Source of the DNA: Myxococcales bacterium
Lineage (GTDB): Bacteria > Myxococcota_A > Polyangia > Haliangiales > Haliangiaceae
DNA: 64,000 nt
Reading direction: 5' to 3'
Assembly (NCBI GenBank): GCA_028287135.1
Contig: JAQBQE010000033.1
Coordinates: 124,001-188,000, forward strand
This document shows, one piece after another, positions 50,891 to 60,282 of the stretch (position 1 is the stretch's first letter; each line of letters opens with the position of its first letter). A program made the position numbers and the translations under genes. Under the pieces are notes generated by a model. That model was not told where the DNA came from, made no database searches, and was given only the letters and a program-made list of their open reading frames with translations.

Positions 50891-53800
50891 ATGGTGCTCG
50901 TGCCCGGTCCCGAGGACAGCGCGACGGAGATCCTTCCTACCGCCGCTGATCGCGCCGCGGTGAAGGGCAGCTCGGTCGAGACCCCGCTGATCGGCCGCAC
51001 GCTCGGGAAGTTCTCGATCCTCGAGCGGATCGGGCGCGGCGGATCCGGAGAGGTGTTCCGCGCCGAGCAGGTCCAGCTCGGCCGCTCGGTCGTGATCAAG
51101 GTGCTGCGGCGCGAGGTCGCGAACGTCCCGAACCGCGTCGAGCGGTTCCTGCGCGAGGCCCGGCTCGCATCGCGGCTCGACCACCCGTATGCGGCGCATG
51201 TCTACGCGTTCGGTGCAGAGCCCGACGGCGTGCTGTGGATCGCGATGGAGCACGTGCGCGGGATGACCCTCGACGAGCTGATCGCGCGACGCGGTCCCAC
51301 TCCACCAGCGATCTTCGCGCCGCTGTTCGGCCGGCTGTGCGAGGTGGTGCACACCGCCCACGAGCTCGGCATCGTCCATCGCGACATCAAGGGCAGCAAC
51401 GTGATGGTGATCGAGCGTGCGGGGCAGCTGCTGCCGAAGCTCCTCGATTTCGGGATCGCGAAGGGAATCGACGGCGCGACCACACCCGGCGTCGAGGACG
51501 AGACCGCGTTGACCGGCCATGGCGCGACGCTCGGTTCGCCGCACTACATGTCACCGGAGCAATGGCGCTCACCCGGCGATGTCGATGCACGCGCCGACAT
51601 CTACGCGCTCGGGGTGCTCGCCTATCGCTGCGTGACCGGGCAGCTGCCGTTCCACAGGTTCGATCGGCTCAGCCTGCCGACGGCGCACCTCGAGGTCGCA
51701 CCTCCGGCTCTGCCCGCCACCGTCGCGCAACCACTCGCCGACGTGATCCTGCGCGCGCTCGCCAAGCAGCCCGACGCGCGGTGGCCGACCGCGCTCACAT
51801 TCGGCGAGGCGGTGCGACGCGCGATCGGCGGAGCGGCGCCCGAGGCGGTCCCGATCTTCGATCCTGCGGTCCGCGATACCTGGGTCCGCAACGGACCGCA
51901 GCCGATCGCTGACGCGGTCTCGCACCTCGCGAGTGCGACCACCACCGTCGAGGCCGACGCCGCGCTGCGCGAGCTCGTCGCGATCACGTGCCGGTGGCTC
52001 GCCGTGCTCGCGCTCGCTCAGCTCCCGACCGATGTCGCGAGCTCGAACATTCGCGACAAGGCGCGGGCGACGGTGGGCCGTGATAACGGGGCGCCCTGGC
52101 TCTGGCTCGCGCGTGCGGTGGCCACCTCGCTCGACGAACGAACGGAGATCACGGACGCGGTCGAGCTGTTGCCCGAGCTGCGCCGCGCGATCGCCGGCAG
52201 TGACCTGCTCGAGGCACTCGCGGACCGGCTCGACGATCGAGATCGCACACGCACGCTCGCCGCGCTCGCCGCCGATGTCGCCGCCGCCGCCGATGCGCTG
52301 CGCCCGCTCGAGCCGCTGCTCTCGTACCTGCTCGTCGTCGGTCGCGCGGGCGCCGCGGAGAGCTGGCAGGGCACCCGGCGCCGCGATCGCGAGCGCGTCG
52401 TGGTCTGGGGAGAGCCACTCGCTGACGGCCAGGTCGCGCTGCTCGACAACGCCGGCACGGTCGCGGTCAAGCTGTCGCCGCTCGTGCAGGTGATGTCGCC
52501 GTCCCCGTCGGCAGAACCCGAGCTGTTCCTGCTGTGGCGCAACGGACGCGGACAGGCCCGGCTGGTCGCTGCGCCGTGGGGGTTTGAATTCGATGACGAG
52601 GCGGCGGCGCAGCGACTCGCCGTGCTGACGACCGAGGACTCCGACACGCTCGCCGAAGCCCAGGACGATCGCTCGCCGTATCCAGGCCTCGCGGCATACG
52701 CGATCTCCGATGCGGAGCGCTTCGTCGGCCGCGAGCGCGAGATCGAGTCGCTCGCGAACAGGCTCGTGCGCGCGCCGATGATCGCGGTGCTCGGCCCCTC
52801 GGGCGCCGGCAAGAGCTCGTTCATCCACGCCGGTCTGATGGCGCGGCTCGCCGAGAACTACGAGCTGATCTCGATGCGCCCGGGCCGACACCCGCTGCAC
52901 GCGCTCGCCGCGTTACCGCCGATCGGAACGGAGACAGAGGATTCCTCCGGCATCGTCGATCGGCTGCGCGCGCTCGGCGAGCGCGCCCCGCGCGGGCTGG
53001 TCGTCGTGATCGATCAGCTCGAGGAGCTGGTCACGCTGTGCTCCGATCCCGACGAGCGTCGCCGGTTCGCGGAGACCCTCGCGGCGGCCGCCGACGGCCC
53101 GAGTGCGCCGGTGCGGATCGTGGTCACCCTGCGCGACGACTTCGCGAGCGTGCTCGAGAGCGAGGAGGCGTTCCGCGGCATGTTCGACGTGTTCGTGCTC
53201 GCGACCCCGTTGCCCGAAGCGCTGCGCCGGATCGTCACCGAGCCCGCACGGCGTGCACAGGTCTCCGTCGATCCGCGTGTCGTCGAGGACATGGTCGCCG
53301 AGGTCGCCGGTCGCCCCGCGTCGTTGCCGCTGCTGTCGTTCACGGCCTCGCAGCTGTGGCAGACCCGCGATCGCGCTGCCCGCAAGATCACGTACGAGGC
53401 CTACCTCGCCCTGGGTGGGGTGGCCGGTGCACTGTCGACCTACGCCGATCAGCTGTACGGCAGCCTCGCGCGCAAGGACCAGGACATCGTCCGCGACCTG
53501 TTCTCGCGGCTGGTCGCCACCGACGGGACGCGGATCCCGGCGCCGCGCAGCGATCTCGACCAGCTGCCGGGCGCGCGCGGCGTGCTCGCCCACCTGATCG
53601 ATGCGCGGCTGCTCGTCGTGCGCGAGGACGAGGGCGTCGACATCGTCGAGATCGTCCACGAGTGTCTCGCCGAGCGCTGGCCGCGACTCGCACGCTGGCG
53701 CACCGAGCACGCCGCCGATCGCGCGCTGCTCACCGACGTCAGCACGGCGACCCGCCGCTGGCAGGACAGCGGGCGGCGCTCGGATCTGCTGTGGCGGGGC

Positions 53801-56071
53801 GAAGCGCTCGCCGAGCTGCGCAAGCTGGTCGGCCGCTCGGGCGCGTTGACCGAGCACGAGCGCGCCTTCGCCGCGGATGCCGATCGCGCGGAGCGCCGGT
53901 CGAAGCGCCTGCGCAGAGCGATCGTCGTCGCCACGATGGCGGTACTCGGGGTGGTCGCGGTGGTCATGGCGTACCTCTCGATCGAGGCCAACCACAGCCG
54001 CAGTGCGGCCGAGCAGAGCGCGGGAGCTGCCCACGCCGCCGCGAGCCTTGCCGAGGAGCGCCTGACGGCCGGTGTGATCGCCCAGGGCCGGCGCGAGCTC
54101 AACGACAATCGTGGACTCGCCGCCCTCGCCTACTTCGGCGAAGCCTTGCGCCGCGGCGCGGACACCCCGGGCCTTCGCTACATGATCGCGGTCGCCGCGC
54201 GCGGGATCCGCAACGAGAAGGCGGTGCTGCGCGACATGAAGGCGATCGCGATCACGGCGCTGCCCGTCGGCTTCGCGGTCGGCGACGTCACCGGAAAGCT
54301 GCACCTGTTCGATGCGGCCGCAACTCGCGTCGCCTCGATCGATCTCGGGATCGAGGACATCCGCGTCGTCCGGGCGACCGGTGATCGCGCGGTGGTCGTC
54401 GGCCGCAAGGGAGTCGCCGTGGTCGACCACGCCCAGCGGAGCGTGCTCGCGACGATCCAGCTCGCGGACGTCGGCCAGGCCTCCCTCGGTCCCGCCGACG
54501 ACGAGATCTCGGTGACGACGAACCGGGCGGTCGAGGTGATCGGGTTCGACGGCACGTCCCGCCGCAAGCTCGACCTCGATCTCGAGCAGATGGACACACC
54601 TCCGGTGTGGGGTCAGGGCGCGGTGTTCCTCGGCATCGGCGCGACCGCGCAGGTGGTCGATCTGCGCACGATGAAGCGTCGCGTGCTCGCGAGCGAGATC
54701 TACTCCGGCCCGTCGGGGAGCGCCGACGGCTCGACGGTCGGCATCCTCGACAAGCAGCGGGTCGCCCACGTGTTCAACGGTGATGGCACCCCGCACGTGA
54801 CGTTCCGCCCGGCGCAGCGCAGCGAGATGCTCTACCTGTCGATGACGGGTGACCGGATCGGCACGATCGGCGATCGCTCGCTCGGCATCACCGATCGCGA
54901 CGGGAAGGAGATCCGGGTCGTGGCGATGTCACCGCAGGACGAGGAGATGCTCGTGCGGATCCGCGGCGATGACGTGTGGACCGGATCGACCCACGGCATC
55001 ATCCGCCACTATCACGAGGAATCTCTGGTGGCGTCGCTGCCGAGCCACATCAACGAGGTCGAGGATCTGCGGCTCGCCGGTGACTACGTGATCTCGGCGG
55101 GGTTCGACGCGTCCGTCGTGATCCAGACCGCGGACGTTCGTCAGTTCGTGCTCGACGAGCCAGCGTGTGACCCGCAGAGCTACTCGATGACGGCGATCGC
55201 GATCGGCTACGTGTGTGGCGACGGCCGCGCGGCCGTCTACATCGGACGCCGGCTGGTCGGGATGATCCAGGACACCACGCTGTCGTACGTCGCGTTCGAT
55301 CCGACCTCGAGACGAGCGGCCGTCGTCGCCAAGGTGATGACCGTGTTCGAGGCCGACGGCTCGGTGCTCGCCACCGGTAGCGAGACCGAGCGCGGTCCGC
55401 TGGCATTCGAGGACAAGGATCACCTGGTCGCGCTGCGCGATGGCGACACCACGAGCTCCCTGTGGCGCTACACGATCCCGAGCAAGACGTGGTCGAAGGT
55501 GGTCGCCCTGTCGATCGATCCGGCGGCGCTGGTCGTCGCGAGCGGGCGTGTGTTCGTCGGCGGCGATGCCTCGATCGTCGTGCTCCGGGACGGTCGTGAG
55601 GTCGGCACGATCGCAACCTCGGCGCCGGTCGACTCGCTCGCCGCGTCCGCCGACGCTCGCTGGGTCTCGGCGCACCTCGCCAACGGCGCGACCCTGCTCC
55701 TCGACGCGACCACCGGTACGGTCGCGCGCCAGCTCGAGCCGGTCGAGACCCTGGGCGTCGCGGCCGTGCTCGACGCGACCGGTGATCTCGCCGTGCGCAC
55801 GAGCCGCGGAACCCTGACCGTCTGGGAGCGGGCGACCGGCGACAACCTCGTGTGGAACCTCGAGTTCCTCCGGGGCTCGTACGCGGCCGCGTTCGACAGC
55901 GAGGGCCGCCTCGAGGTCGCCGGCCAGCTGCTCGGGCTGATCGACATCCGGCGCGAGACCCGGCCGGCCGCGGAGATCCTGCGTGAGATCGAGTGCCGCG
56001 TACCGCTGCGCGTCGAGGGCAGCCGCCTGGAATCGACACCGGTTCGCTGCGCCCCCGGCGTGGTGCGGTGA
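50891..56071 (+). CDS. Ser/Thr kinase - nSTAND NTPase - TM - beta-propeller protein
   Basis: 1726 residues. Kinase (about 41-310): glycine loop GRGGSGEVF, Lys70 in VVIK, HRDIKGSN at 163-170, DFG at 186-188, SPEQW. A helical middle region (about 320-590) of unknown fold follows. A STAND-type NTPase starts at FVGREREIESLANRL (about 615); Walker A GPSGAGKS at 635-642 and Walker B LVVVIDQLEELV near 700, then HECLAERWPRLARWR. One TM helix (about 1010-1031) precedes a helical neck and a ~650-residue region of WD40-like blades (AVGDVTGKLHLFDAAATRVA, LEVAGQLLGLIDI). The propeller should be periplasmic if the kinase is cytosolic. Both enzymes keep their key residues. The gene sits in a row with a lipoprotein and an FHA regulator. 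Confidence 0.93.
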   Translation: MVLVPGPEDSATEILPTAADRAAVKGSSVETPLIGRTLGKFSILERIGRGGSGEVFRAEQVQLGRSVVIKVLRREVANVPNRVERFLREARLASRLDHPYAAHVYAFGAEPDGVLWIAMEHVRGMTLDELIARRGPTPPAIFAPLFGRLCEVVHTAHELGIVHRDIKGSNVMVIERAGQLLPKLLDFGIAKGIDGATTPGVEDETALTGHGATLGSPHYMSPEQWRSPGDVDARADIYALGVLAYRCVTGQLPFHRFDRLSLPTAHLEVAPPALPATVAQPLADVILRALAKQPDARWPTALTFGEAVRRAIGGAAPEAVPIFDPAVRDTWVRNGPQPIADAVSHLASATTTVEADAALRELVAITCRWLAVLALAQLPTDVASSNIRDKARATVGRDNGAPWLWLARAVATSLDERTEITDAVELLPELRRAIAGSDLLEALADRLDDRDRTRTLAALAADVAAAADALRPLEPLLSYLLVVGRAGAAESWQGTRRRDRERVVVWGEPLADGQVALLDNAGTVAVKLSPLVQVMSPSPSAEPELFLLWRNGRGQARLVAAPWGFEFDDEAAAQRLAVLTTEDSDTLAEAQDDRSPYPGLAAYAISDAERFVGREREIESLANRLVRAPMIAVLGPSGAGKSSFIHAGLMARLAENYELISMRPGRHPLHALAALPPIGTETEDSSGIVDRLRALGERAPRGLVVVIDQLEELVTLCSDPDERRRFAETLAAAADGPSAPVRIVVTLRDDFASVLESEEAFRGMFDVFVLATPLPEALRRIVTEPARRAQVSVDPRVVEDMVAEVAGRPASLPLLSFTASQLWQTRDRAARKITYEAYLALGGVAGALSTYADQLYGSLARKDQDIVRDLFSRLVATDGTRIPAPRSDLDQLPGARGVLAHLIDARLLVVREDEGVDIVEIVHECLAERWPRLARWRTEHAADRALLTDVSTATRRWQDSGRRSDLLWRGEALAELRKLVGRSGALTEHERAFAADADRAERRSKRLRRAIVVATMAVLGVVAVVMAYLSIEANHSRSAAEQSAGAAHAAASLAEERLTAGVIAQGRRELNDNRGLAALAYFGEALRRGADTPGLRYMIAVAARGIRNEKAVLRDMKAIAITALPVGFAVGDVTGKLHLFDAAATRVASIDLGIEDIRVVRATGDRAVVVGRKGVAVVDHAQRSVLATIQLADVGQASLGPADDEISVTTNRAVEVIGFDGTSRRKLDLDLEQMDTPPVWGQGAVFLGIGATAQVVDLRTMKRRVLASEIYSGPSGSADGSTVGILDKQRVAHVFNGDGTPHVTFRPAQRSEMLYLSMTGDRIGTIGDRSLGITDRDGKEIRVVAMSPQDEEMLVRIRGDDVWTGSTHGIIRHYHEESLVASLPSHINEVEDLRLAGDYVISAGFDASVVIQTADVRQFVLDEPACDPQSYSMTAIAIGYVCGDGRAAVYIGRRLVGMIQDTTLSYVAFDPTSRRAAVVAKVMTVFEADGSVLATGSETERGPLAFEDKDHLVALRDGDTTSSLWRYTIPSKTWSKVVALSIDPAALVVASGRVFVGGDASIVVLRDGREVGTIATSAPVDSLAASADARWVSAHLANGATLLLDATTGTVARQLEPVETLGVAAVLDATGDLAVRTSRGTLTVWERATGDNLVWNLEFLRGSYAAAFDSEGRLEVAGQLLGLIDIRRETRPAAEILREIECRVPLRVEGSRLESTPVRCAPGVVR

Positions 56072-56123
56072 TGGGCCGGGCCGCGTGTTGCCGACGGAGC
56101 ACCCCGTCGCGTACCCTAGGCGG

Positions 56124-57479
56124 GTGATCGACGAAGAGCTCGGCGCAACGACGGAACAGATCGACCGCGAGGCGCCGTTCGGTGATCGCGTGCTCCTCGT
56201 GATCGACGGTGCCGCGCTCCAGGTCATCCCGCTGCCCGGCGCTGGCACCCTGACGATCGGCCGCTCCAGCAAGTGCAACGTCGTGATCGATTCCGGCTCG
56301 GTCTCGCGCCATCACGCGAACCTCCTGATCGGCGGCAAGGTCGAGATCCAGGACATCGGCAGCTCGAACGGCACCACGGTCGACGGCGATCGGATCGCGG
56401 CCGAACAAAAAGTGCCCCTGACGATCGGCGTGCCGTTCCTCGTCGGCGCGGTGACGCTGATGGTCCAGACCCGCGCCGGATCGCGGCGCGAGACCACGTC
56501 GAAGTCGAGCCAGCTCGCCGCGCTCGAGCAGTCCGCCTCGCGGATCGCGATCGGCAAGCTCCCCGTCCTGGTCGTCGGCGAGACCGGCGTCGGCAAGGAG
56601 CGGTTCGCGGAGCGAATCCACGAGATGTCGCCGCGCCGGCCAGCATCGTTCGTGCGGATCAACTGCACCGCGGTCAGCGAGGCGCTGCTCGAGGCCGAGC
56701 TGTTCGGCAACGACGCGACGAGCAAGCCGGGCATGCTCGAAGCTGCCGACGGCGGCACCGCCTTCCTCAGCGACGTCGATCAGCTGCCCCCGGCCCTCCA
56801 GCAGAAGCTGCTGCGCGTGGTCGAGGACGCGGCGGTCCGCCGCACCGGTGGTGCCAAGCCGCGCGCCGTCGACATCCGGTTCATCTCGTCGACGTCCAAG
56901 GATCTGTCCGCCGAGGTCGAGGCGAATCGGTTCCGCCGCGATCTGTATTTCCGGCTCGCCGGCGCCACGTTCACGATCCCGCCGCTGCGCGATCGCAAGG
57001 ACGAGGTGATCCCGCTCGCCGAGCAGTTCATCGCATCGGCAGCAGGCCCCATGGGCCGGTCGTTCACGCTGTCGGAGGATGCCAAGCAGTGGCTGTCGAG
57101 CCACGACTGGCCCGGCAACATCCGCGAGCTACGCAACGCGTGCGAACGCTCCGTGCTGCTCGCGACGGGCGCATCGGTCGAGCTCCACCACCTGACGATC
57201 ACGTCCGACGACGCCGCCCGCCGTGGTGCGGTGCCCGGCCGCCATCGGTCCGCGACGATCCCGCCGCCGATGGGGATCATGGCGCCGAGCGCCGCCGACA
57301 TGCCGACGCAGGTCCGCGCGACGGTCGCCGAGCTCGAGAAGCAGCGCATCCTCGAGGCGCTCGAGCGCTGCGCCGGTAACCAGACCCGCGCGGCCGAGAT
57401 GCTCGGCATCTCGCGACGCACCCTGATCAACCGCCTCGACGAGTACGGCATCGCTCGCCCGCGCAAGCGCGACGAGTAG
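56124..57479 (+). CDS. FHA - AAA+ - Fis HTH regulator without the GAFTGA loop
   Basis: 451 residues from a GTG at 56124. An FHA domain (about 22-118) has the phosphothreonine-binding set GR46-47, S61-x-x-H64 and N82-G83. The AAA+ domain keeps Walker A GETGVGKE (152-159) and R-finger region RFRRDLYFRL, but the sigma-54 contact loop is missing: ELFG is followed by NDATSKPGMLEAADGG (residues 196-211) where NtrC-type proteins have HEKGAFTGA and about eight more residues. Walker B reads TAFLSDVDQLP, with Ser-Asp for Asp-Glu. The C-terminal HTH NQTRAAEMLGISRRTLINRL is intact. It probably regulates transcription after binding a phosphoprotein, perhaps the kinase encoded just upstream, by a sigma-54-independent route. 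Confidence 0.9.
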   Translation: MIDEELGATTEQIDREAPFGDRVLLVIDGAALQVIPLPGAGTLTIGRSSKCNVVIDSGSVSRHHANLLIGGKVEIQDIGSSNGTTVDGDRIAAEQKVPLTIGVPFLVGAVTLMVQTRAGSRRETTSKSSQLAALEQSASRIAIGKLPVLVVGETGVGKERFAERIHEMSPRRPASFVRINCTAVSEALLEAELFGNDATSKPGMLEAADGGTAFLSDVDQLPPALQQKLLRVVEDAAVRRTGGAKPRAVDIRFISSTSKDLSAEVEANRFRRDLYFRLAGATFTIPPLRDRKDEVIPLAEQFIASAAGPMGRSFTLSEDAKQWLSSHDWPGNIRELRNACERSVLLATGASVELHHLTITSDDAARRGAVPGRHRSATIPPPMGIMAPSAADMPTQVRATVAELEKQRILEALERCAGNQTRAAEMLGISRRTLINRLDEYGIARPRKRDE

Positions 57480-57486
57480 AGACGGC

Positions 57487-58656
57487 ATGCGTACGGTCGC
57501 GGTGCCAGGGTTCGCGGCGGCGTTCGTCGCTGCCGGCGGTCGAGATATCGACATCAGCCGGGTTTCCGATCTCGCGCTGACCCCGGGCGAGCACCTGCGG
57601 GTCGTCGACGAGGCAGGCGAGGAGGTCGGGCTCGCGCTCGGCGATCCGGATAACGCACGCCTCCGCGTGATGGCAGTCCCCGCCGACGCGTTCCCGAAGA
57701 TCGATGGCGCGCTGATCGGCTGGCGGGTGGAGCGCGCACTCGCACTGCGCAAGCTGCTCGGTCTGCCCGGCCCCGATCACGCGTACCGGATCGTCCACGG
57801 CGCCGGCGATGGGCTGCCCGGCTTCACGTGCGACGTCCTCGGCCGCACCGCGATCGTGTACGCTTACGGTGATGGCCTGCGCACGCTCGGCCGCCAGCTC
57901 GCCGAGGCCATCGTCGGGTTCGCGAAGCTCGACGGCGCGGTGATCAAGCTGCGGGCGCGCGGCGGTGCAAGTGACGTCAAGGAGGACACGATTGGCGTCG
58001 TGCCCGAAAAGGCGATCGTCACCGAGCACGGCGTGCCGTACGAGGTCCATCCACTCGGCGGTCTCAACGTCGGTCTGTTCACCGACATGCGTGAGCAGCG
58101 TCGCGGGCTTTCGCGCTTCGTGGCCGGCAAGCGGGTGCTCAACCTGTTCGCGTACACCGGCGCTCTCAGCCTGACCTGCGCACGCGCCGGAGCCGCGGCG
58201 GTGACGAGCGTCGACACCTCGGCGGGCGTCAACGCGTGGAACGCCGGCAACTTCGTGCGCTCGGGCTTCGAGGCCAGCGACGCGCGGTGGAAGTTCGAGA
58301 CCGGCGATGCGTCGCGGTTCCTGGTCCGCGCGGCGCGCGACAAGGAGCGCTACGACGTCGTGCTGATCGATCCGCCGAGCACATCCAGCGCAGGCGGCGT
58401 GTCGTGGGCTCTCGGCCGCGATTACCCCGAGCTGATCGCCAAGGCCGCCGCCGTGATCCCGACCGATGGCCTGCTCTGGCTCGCCGCGAACACGCACGAG
58501 CTCGGCTCGCTCGCGAAGCTCGCGCACAAGGGGCTCAAGCTCGTGAACCGCGTCGGCAGCGTGCTCGAGACCGGTGGCCTCCCGCCCGAGTATCCGACGC
58601 TGGTCGCCCAGCCGGCGGATCGCTACCTCCAGATCTGCCTGCTCCGCGTCGCGTAG
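57487..58656 (+). CDS. Class I rRNA methyltransferase, RlmI-like
   Basis: 389 residues. A short beta-rich, PUA-like N-terminus (VVDEAGEEVGLALGDPDNAR) is followed by an EEHUD-like region (RIVHGAGDGLPGFTCDVLG) and a Rossmann methyltransferase: VLNLFAYTGALSLTCARAGA, then SVDTSAGVNAWNAGN, FETGDASRFL, and the catalytic-region motif YDVVLIDPPST. This architecture is that of RlmI, the 23S rRNA cytosine methyltransferase, and related RlmK-type proteins. It follows the FHA gene by seven bases. The specific base is not provable from sequence. Confidence 0.88.
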   Translation: MRTVAVPGFAAAFVAAGGRDIDISRVSDLALTPGEHLRVVDEAGEEVGLALGDPDNARLRVMAVPADAFPKIDGALIGWRVERALALRKLLGLPGPDHAYRIVHGAGDGLPGFTCDVLGRTAIVYAYGDGLRTLGRQLAEAIVGFAKLDGAVIKLRARGGASDVKEDTIGVVPEKAIVTEHGVPYEVHPLGGLNVGLFTDMREQRRGLSRFVAGKRVLNLFAYTGALSLTCARAGAAAVTSVDTSAGVNAWNAGNFVRSGFEASDARWKFETGDASRFLVRAARDKERYDVVLIDPPSTSSAGGVSWALGRDYPELIAKAAAVIPTDGLLWLAANTHELGSLAKLAHKGLKLVNRVGSVLETGGLPPEYPTLVAQPADRYLQICLLRVA

Positions 58657-58659
58657 CGG

Positions 58660-58732
58660 CGGCGCAAAGGCGCAGAGGATGCAGAGCAGAAACTCTTCGG
58701 GGCTCCGCCCGCCGCAAAGACGCAAAGAACGG
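58660..58732 (+). repeat. Left-arm repeat copies A and first half of B
   Basis: Directly after the RlmI-like gene a degenerate copy (about 58660-58710; GCAAAGGCGCAGAGGATG, then CAGAAACTCTTCGGGGC) is followed by GCCGCAAAGACGCAAAG and AACG ending at 58732. The second copy stops there and continues at 60653 with CAAAGCAGAAACTCTTCGG, the two halves together matching the whole copy at 61444. The intron lies in between. Confidence 0.75.
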
Positions 58733-58771
58733 TCGGAGTAGGAATCGCGATCGCTCACGACCCCCTCCACA

Positions 58772-58805
58772 GATCCGGACAGGCGGAATTACCGCATCCG
58801 GCTCT
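58772..58805 (-). other. Group II intron domain V catalytic hairpin
   Basis: On the minus strand the 34 bases GAGCCGGATGCGG ... TCCGGATCT fold as a hairpin with CCGGA/TCCGG and GCGG/CCGC stems and a four- to five-base loop, with the AGC catalytic triad in GAGCC. It begins five bases after the maturase stop codon, and the domain VI hairpin with the branch A follows. Confidence 0.85.
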
Positions 58806-58809
58806 TGCC

Positions 58810-60282
58810 TCAGGTGATGACGTCAAAGCGCTGGCTCGGCCAGGGGTGGCAGATTCGAGGTGGTGGAAGCCAGCGGTCGACGTGCCGTTTCATCGATGCC
58901 CACGGCATGCGGCTTTTCTGGCTGCGTCGGTTGAGCGAGCGCCACCAGAGTCGCGTTACGTGGTGCCGAAACGCCGAGAGTCGATCGCCGTTGGTGGGCA
59001 CGCCGTAGTAGCGGAAGTGCCCCCCGAGAACGCTACGCAAGTAGCGGCCTTGTTCCGGGATGGAGTCGTGCATGCGCCGCCGCAGTTCGGTCTTCACCTC
59101 GTGCAGCTTCGCGTGCCACCGTTTGCGGATCGTCTTCCTCTGAAGCCCATACCCGCCGGACCGCATGGTCCCGCTGATATGGGTAAATCCGAGGAAGTCG
59201 AAGGTGCCGGGCTTCCCACGACCCACGCGCCGTTCTCGCCCGGCTCGTCGCCCGAACGGAACGATACGTGTCTTGTCGGGGTGCAGCGCCAAACCAAACG
59301 TCGCGAACCGGTCGCGCAGCTCGGTCAGGAACCGCTCGGCATCTTCCCGCCGAGAGGTCCCAACGATGATGTCATCCGCATACCTCACGACGATCACATC
59401 GCCGCGGGCGCTCGTGGTTCGCCATCGTCGGGCCCAGAGGTCGAACACGTAGTGGAGATAGATGTTGGCCAGGAGGGGGCTGATGCTCCCGCCCTGGACG
59501 GTTCCCACTTCACTCGTCGTTCGCGTCCCATCTTCCAGCACGCCGGCGTTCAACCATTTCTGGATGAGATGCACGACGCGCCGATCCCCGATTCGGTGCT
59601 CGAGAAACTTCACGAGCCACCCGTGTTCGATCGTGTCGAAGAATCCACGGATGTCCGCATCGAGCACCCAGTTCACTCCACCTCGATCGATTCCGACGGC
59701 GAGCGCGTCCAGCGCTTGATGCTGGCTTCGCCCTGATCGGAACCCATACGAGAACCCGACGAAGTCCTGCTCGTAGATCGCGTTCAACACCTCCACGACC
59801 GCTCGCTGGACGATCTTGTCCTCCAGCGTCGGTACGCCGATCGGTCGATCGCGACCGTCCGGCTTCGGGATGTAAACGCGTCGCACGGGCTTCGCTTGGT
59901 ACGCTCCTCGTTTCAGCCGCGCGGCGAGGTCTGCGAGGTTGCCCTCCACTGCCTCTCCGTAGTGCTGCCACGTTTCACCGTCGACACCAGCGCTCGCATC
60001 CCGCTTGAGAGCCAGGTACGCGTCGCGGAGTCGATCGATGTTGTAGACGTGGTGGAAGAGTGCGGTGAACTTGAGCTTCCCGTCCTTTCTTGCCGCTCGA
60101 CGTACTCGCTCGAGAGCGGTGCGCGCGTCGCCCCGACCCTGTGTTCGGAACGCGTTGCCCTCGGTCGAGTTCCCCTTGGCCAGTTCCCTTCCCTCCACCC
60201 TCTCCTCGTCCGGTTGCCCGGCTTCGTTCGAGGGCTTCCTAGGTACTACGGACCTGTCCGACTTCCCGCGCCCGTTCATCAT
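58810..60282 (-). CDS. ltrA: Group II intron reverse transcriptase/maturase
   Basis: 490 residues. Reverse-transcriptase blocks are complete: YIPKPDGRDRPIGVPTLEDK, YEQDFVGFSYGFRSGRSQHQ, VNWVLDADIRGFFDTIEHGW, GTVQGGSISPLLANIYLHYV, the active-site VVRYADDIIVGTSRREDA, and PDKTRIVPFG with FDFLGFTH. The C-terminal domain X (maturase, RNA-binding) runs to RICHPWPSQRFDVIT. No HNH/endonuclease domain follows, as in intron classes that insert at replication forks or structured sites. No frameshift or early stop is present, so it appears active. Confidence 0.95.
   Translation of the reverse strand: MMNGRGKSDRSVVPRKPSNEAGQPDEERVEGRELAKGNSTEGNAFRTQGRGDARTALERVRRAARKDGKLKFTALFHHVYNIDRLRDAYLALKRDASAGVDGETWQHYGEAVEGNLADLAARLKRGAYQAKPVRRVYIPKPDGRDRPIGVPTLEDKIVQRAVVEVLNAIYEQDFVGFSYGFRSGRSQHQALDALAVGIDRGGVNWVLDADIRGFFDTIEHGWLVKFLEHRIGDRRVVHLIQKWLNAGVLEDGTRTTSEVGTVQGGSISPLLANIYLHYVFDLWARRWRTTSARGDVIVVRYADDIIVGTSRREDAERFLTELRDRFATFGLALHPDKTRIVPFGRRAGRERRVGRGKPGTFDFLGFTHISGTMRSGGYGLQRKTIRKRWHAKLHEVKTELRRRMHDSIPEQGRYLRSVLGGHFRYYGVPTNGDRLSAFRHHVTRLWWRSLNRRSQKSRMPWASMKRHVDRWLPPPRICHPWPSQRFDVIT

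Noticed and set aside
52913..54796. 627-residue minus-strand frame inside the giant kinase gene
   Set aside because: Antisense to the STAND NTPase region, with no recognisable domain.
50891..56071. Anti-phage defence call for the kinase-STAND protein
   Set aside because: STAND NTPases occur in defence, but here the neighbours are signalling and housekeeping genes and no effector nuclease or toxin domain is attached.
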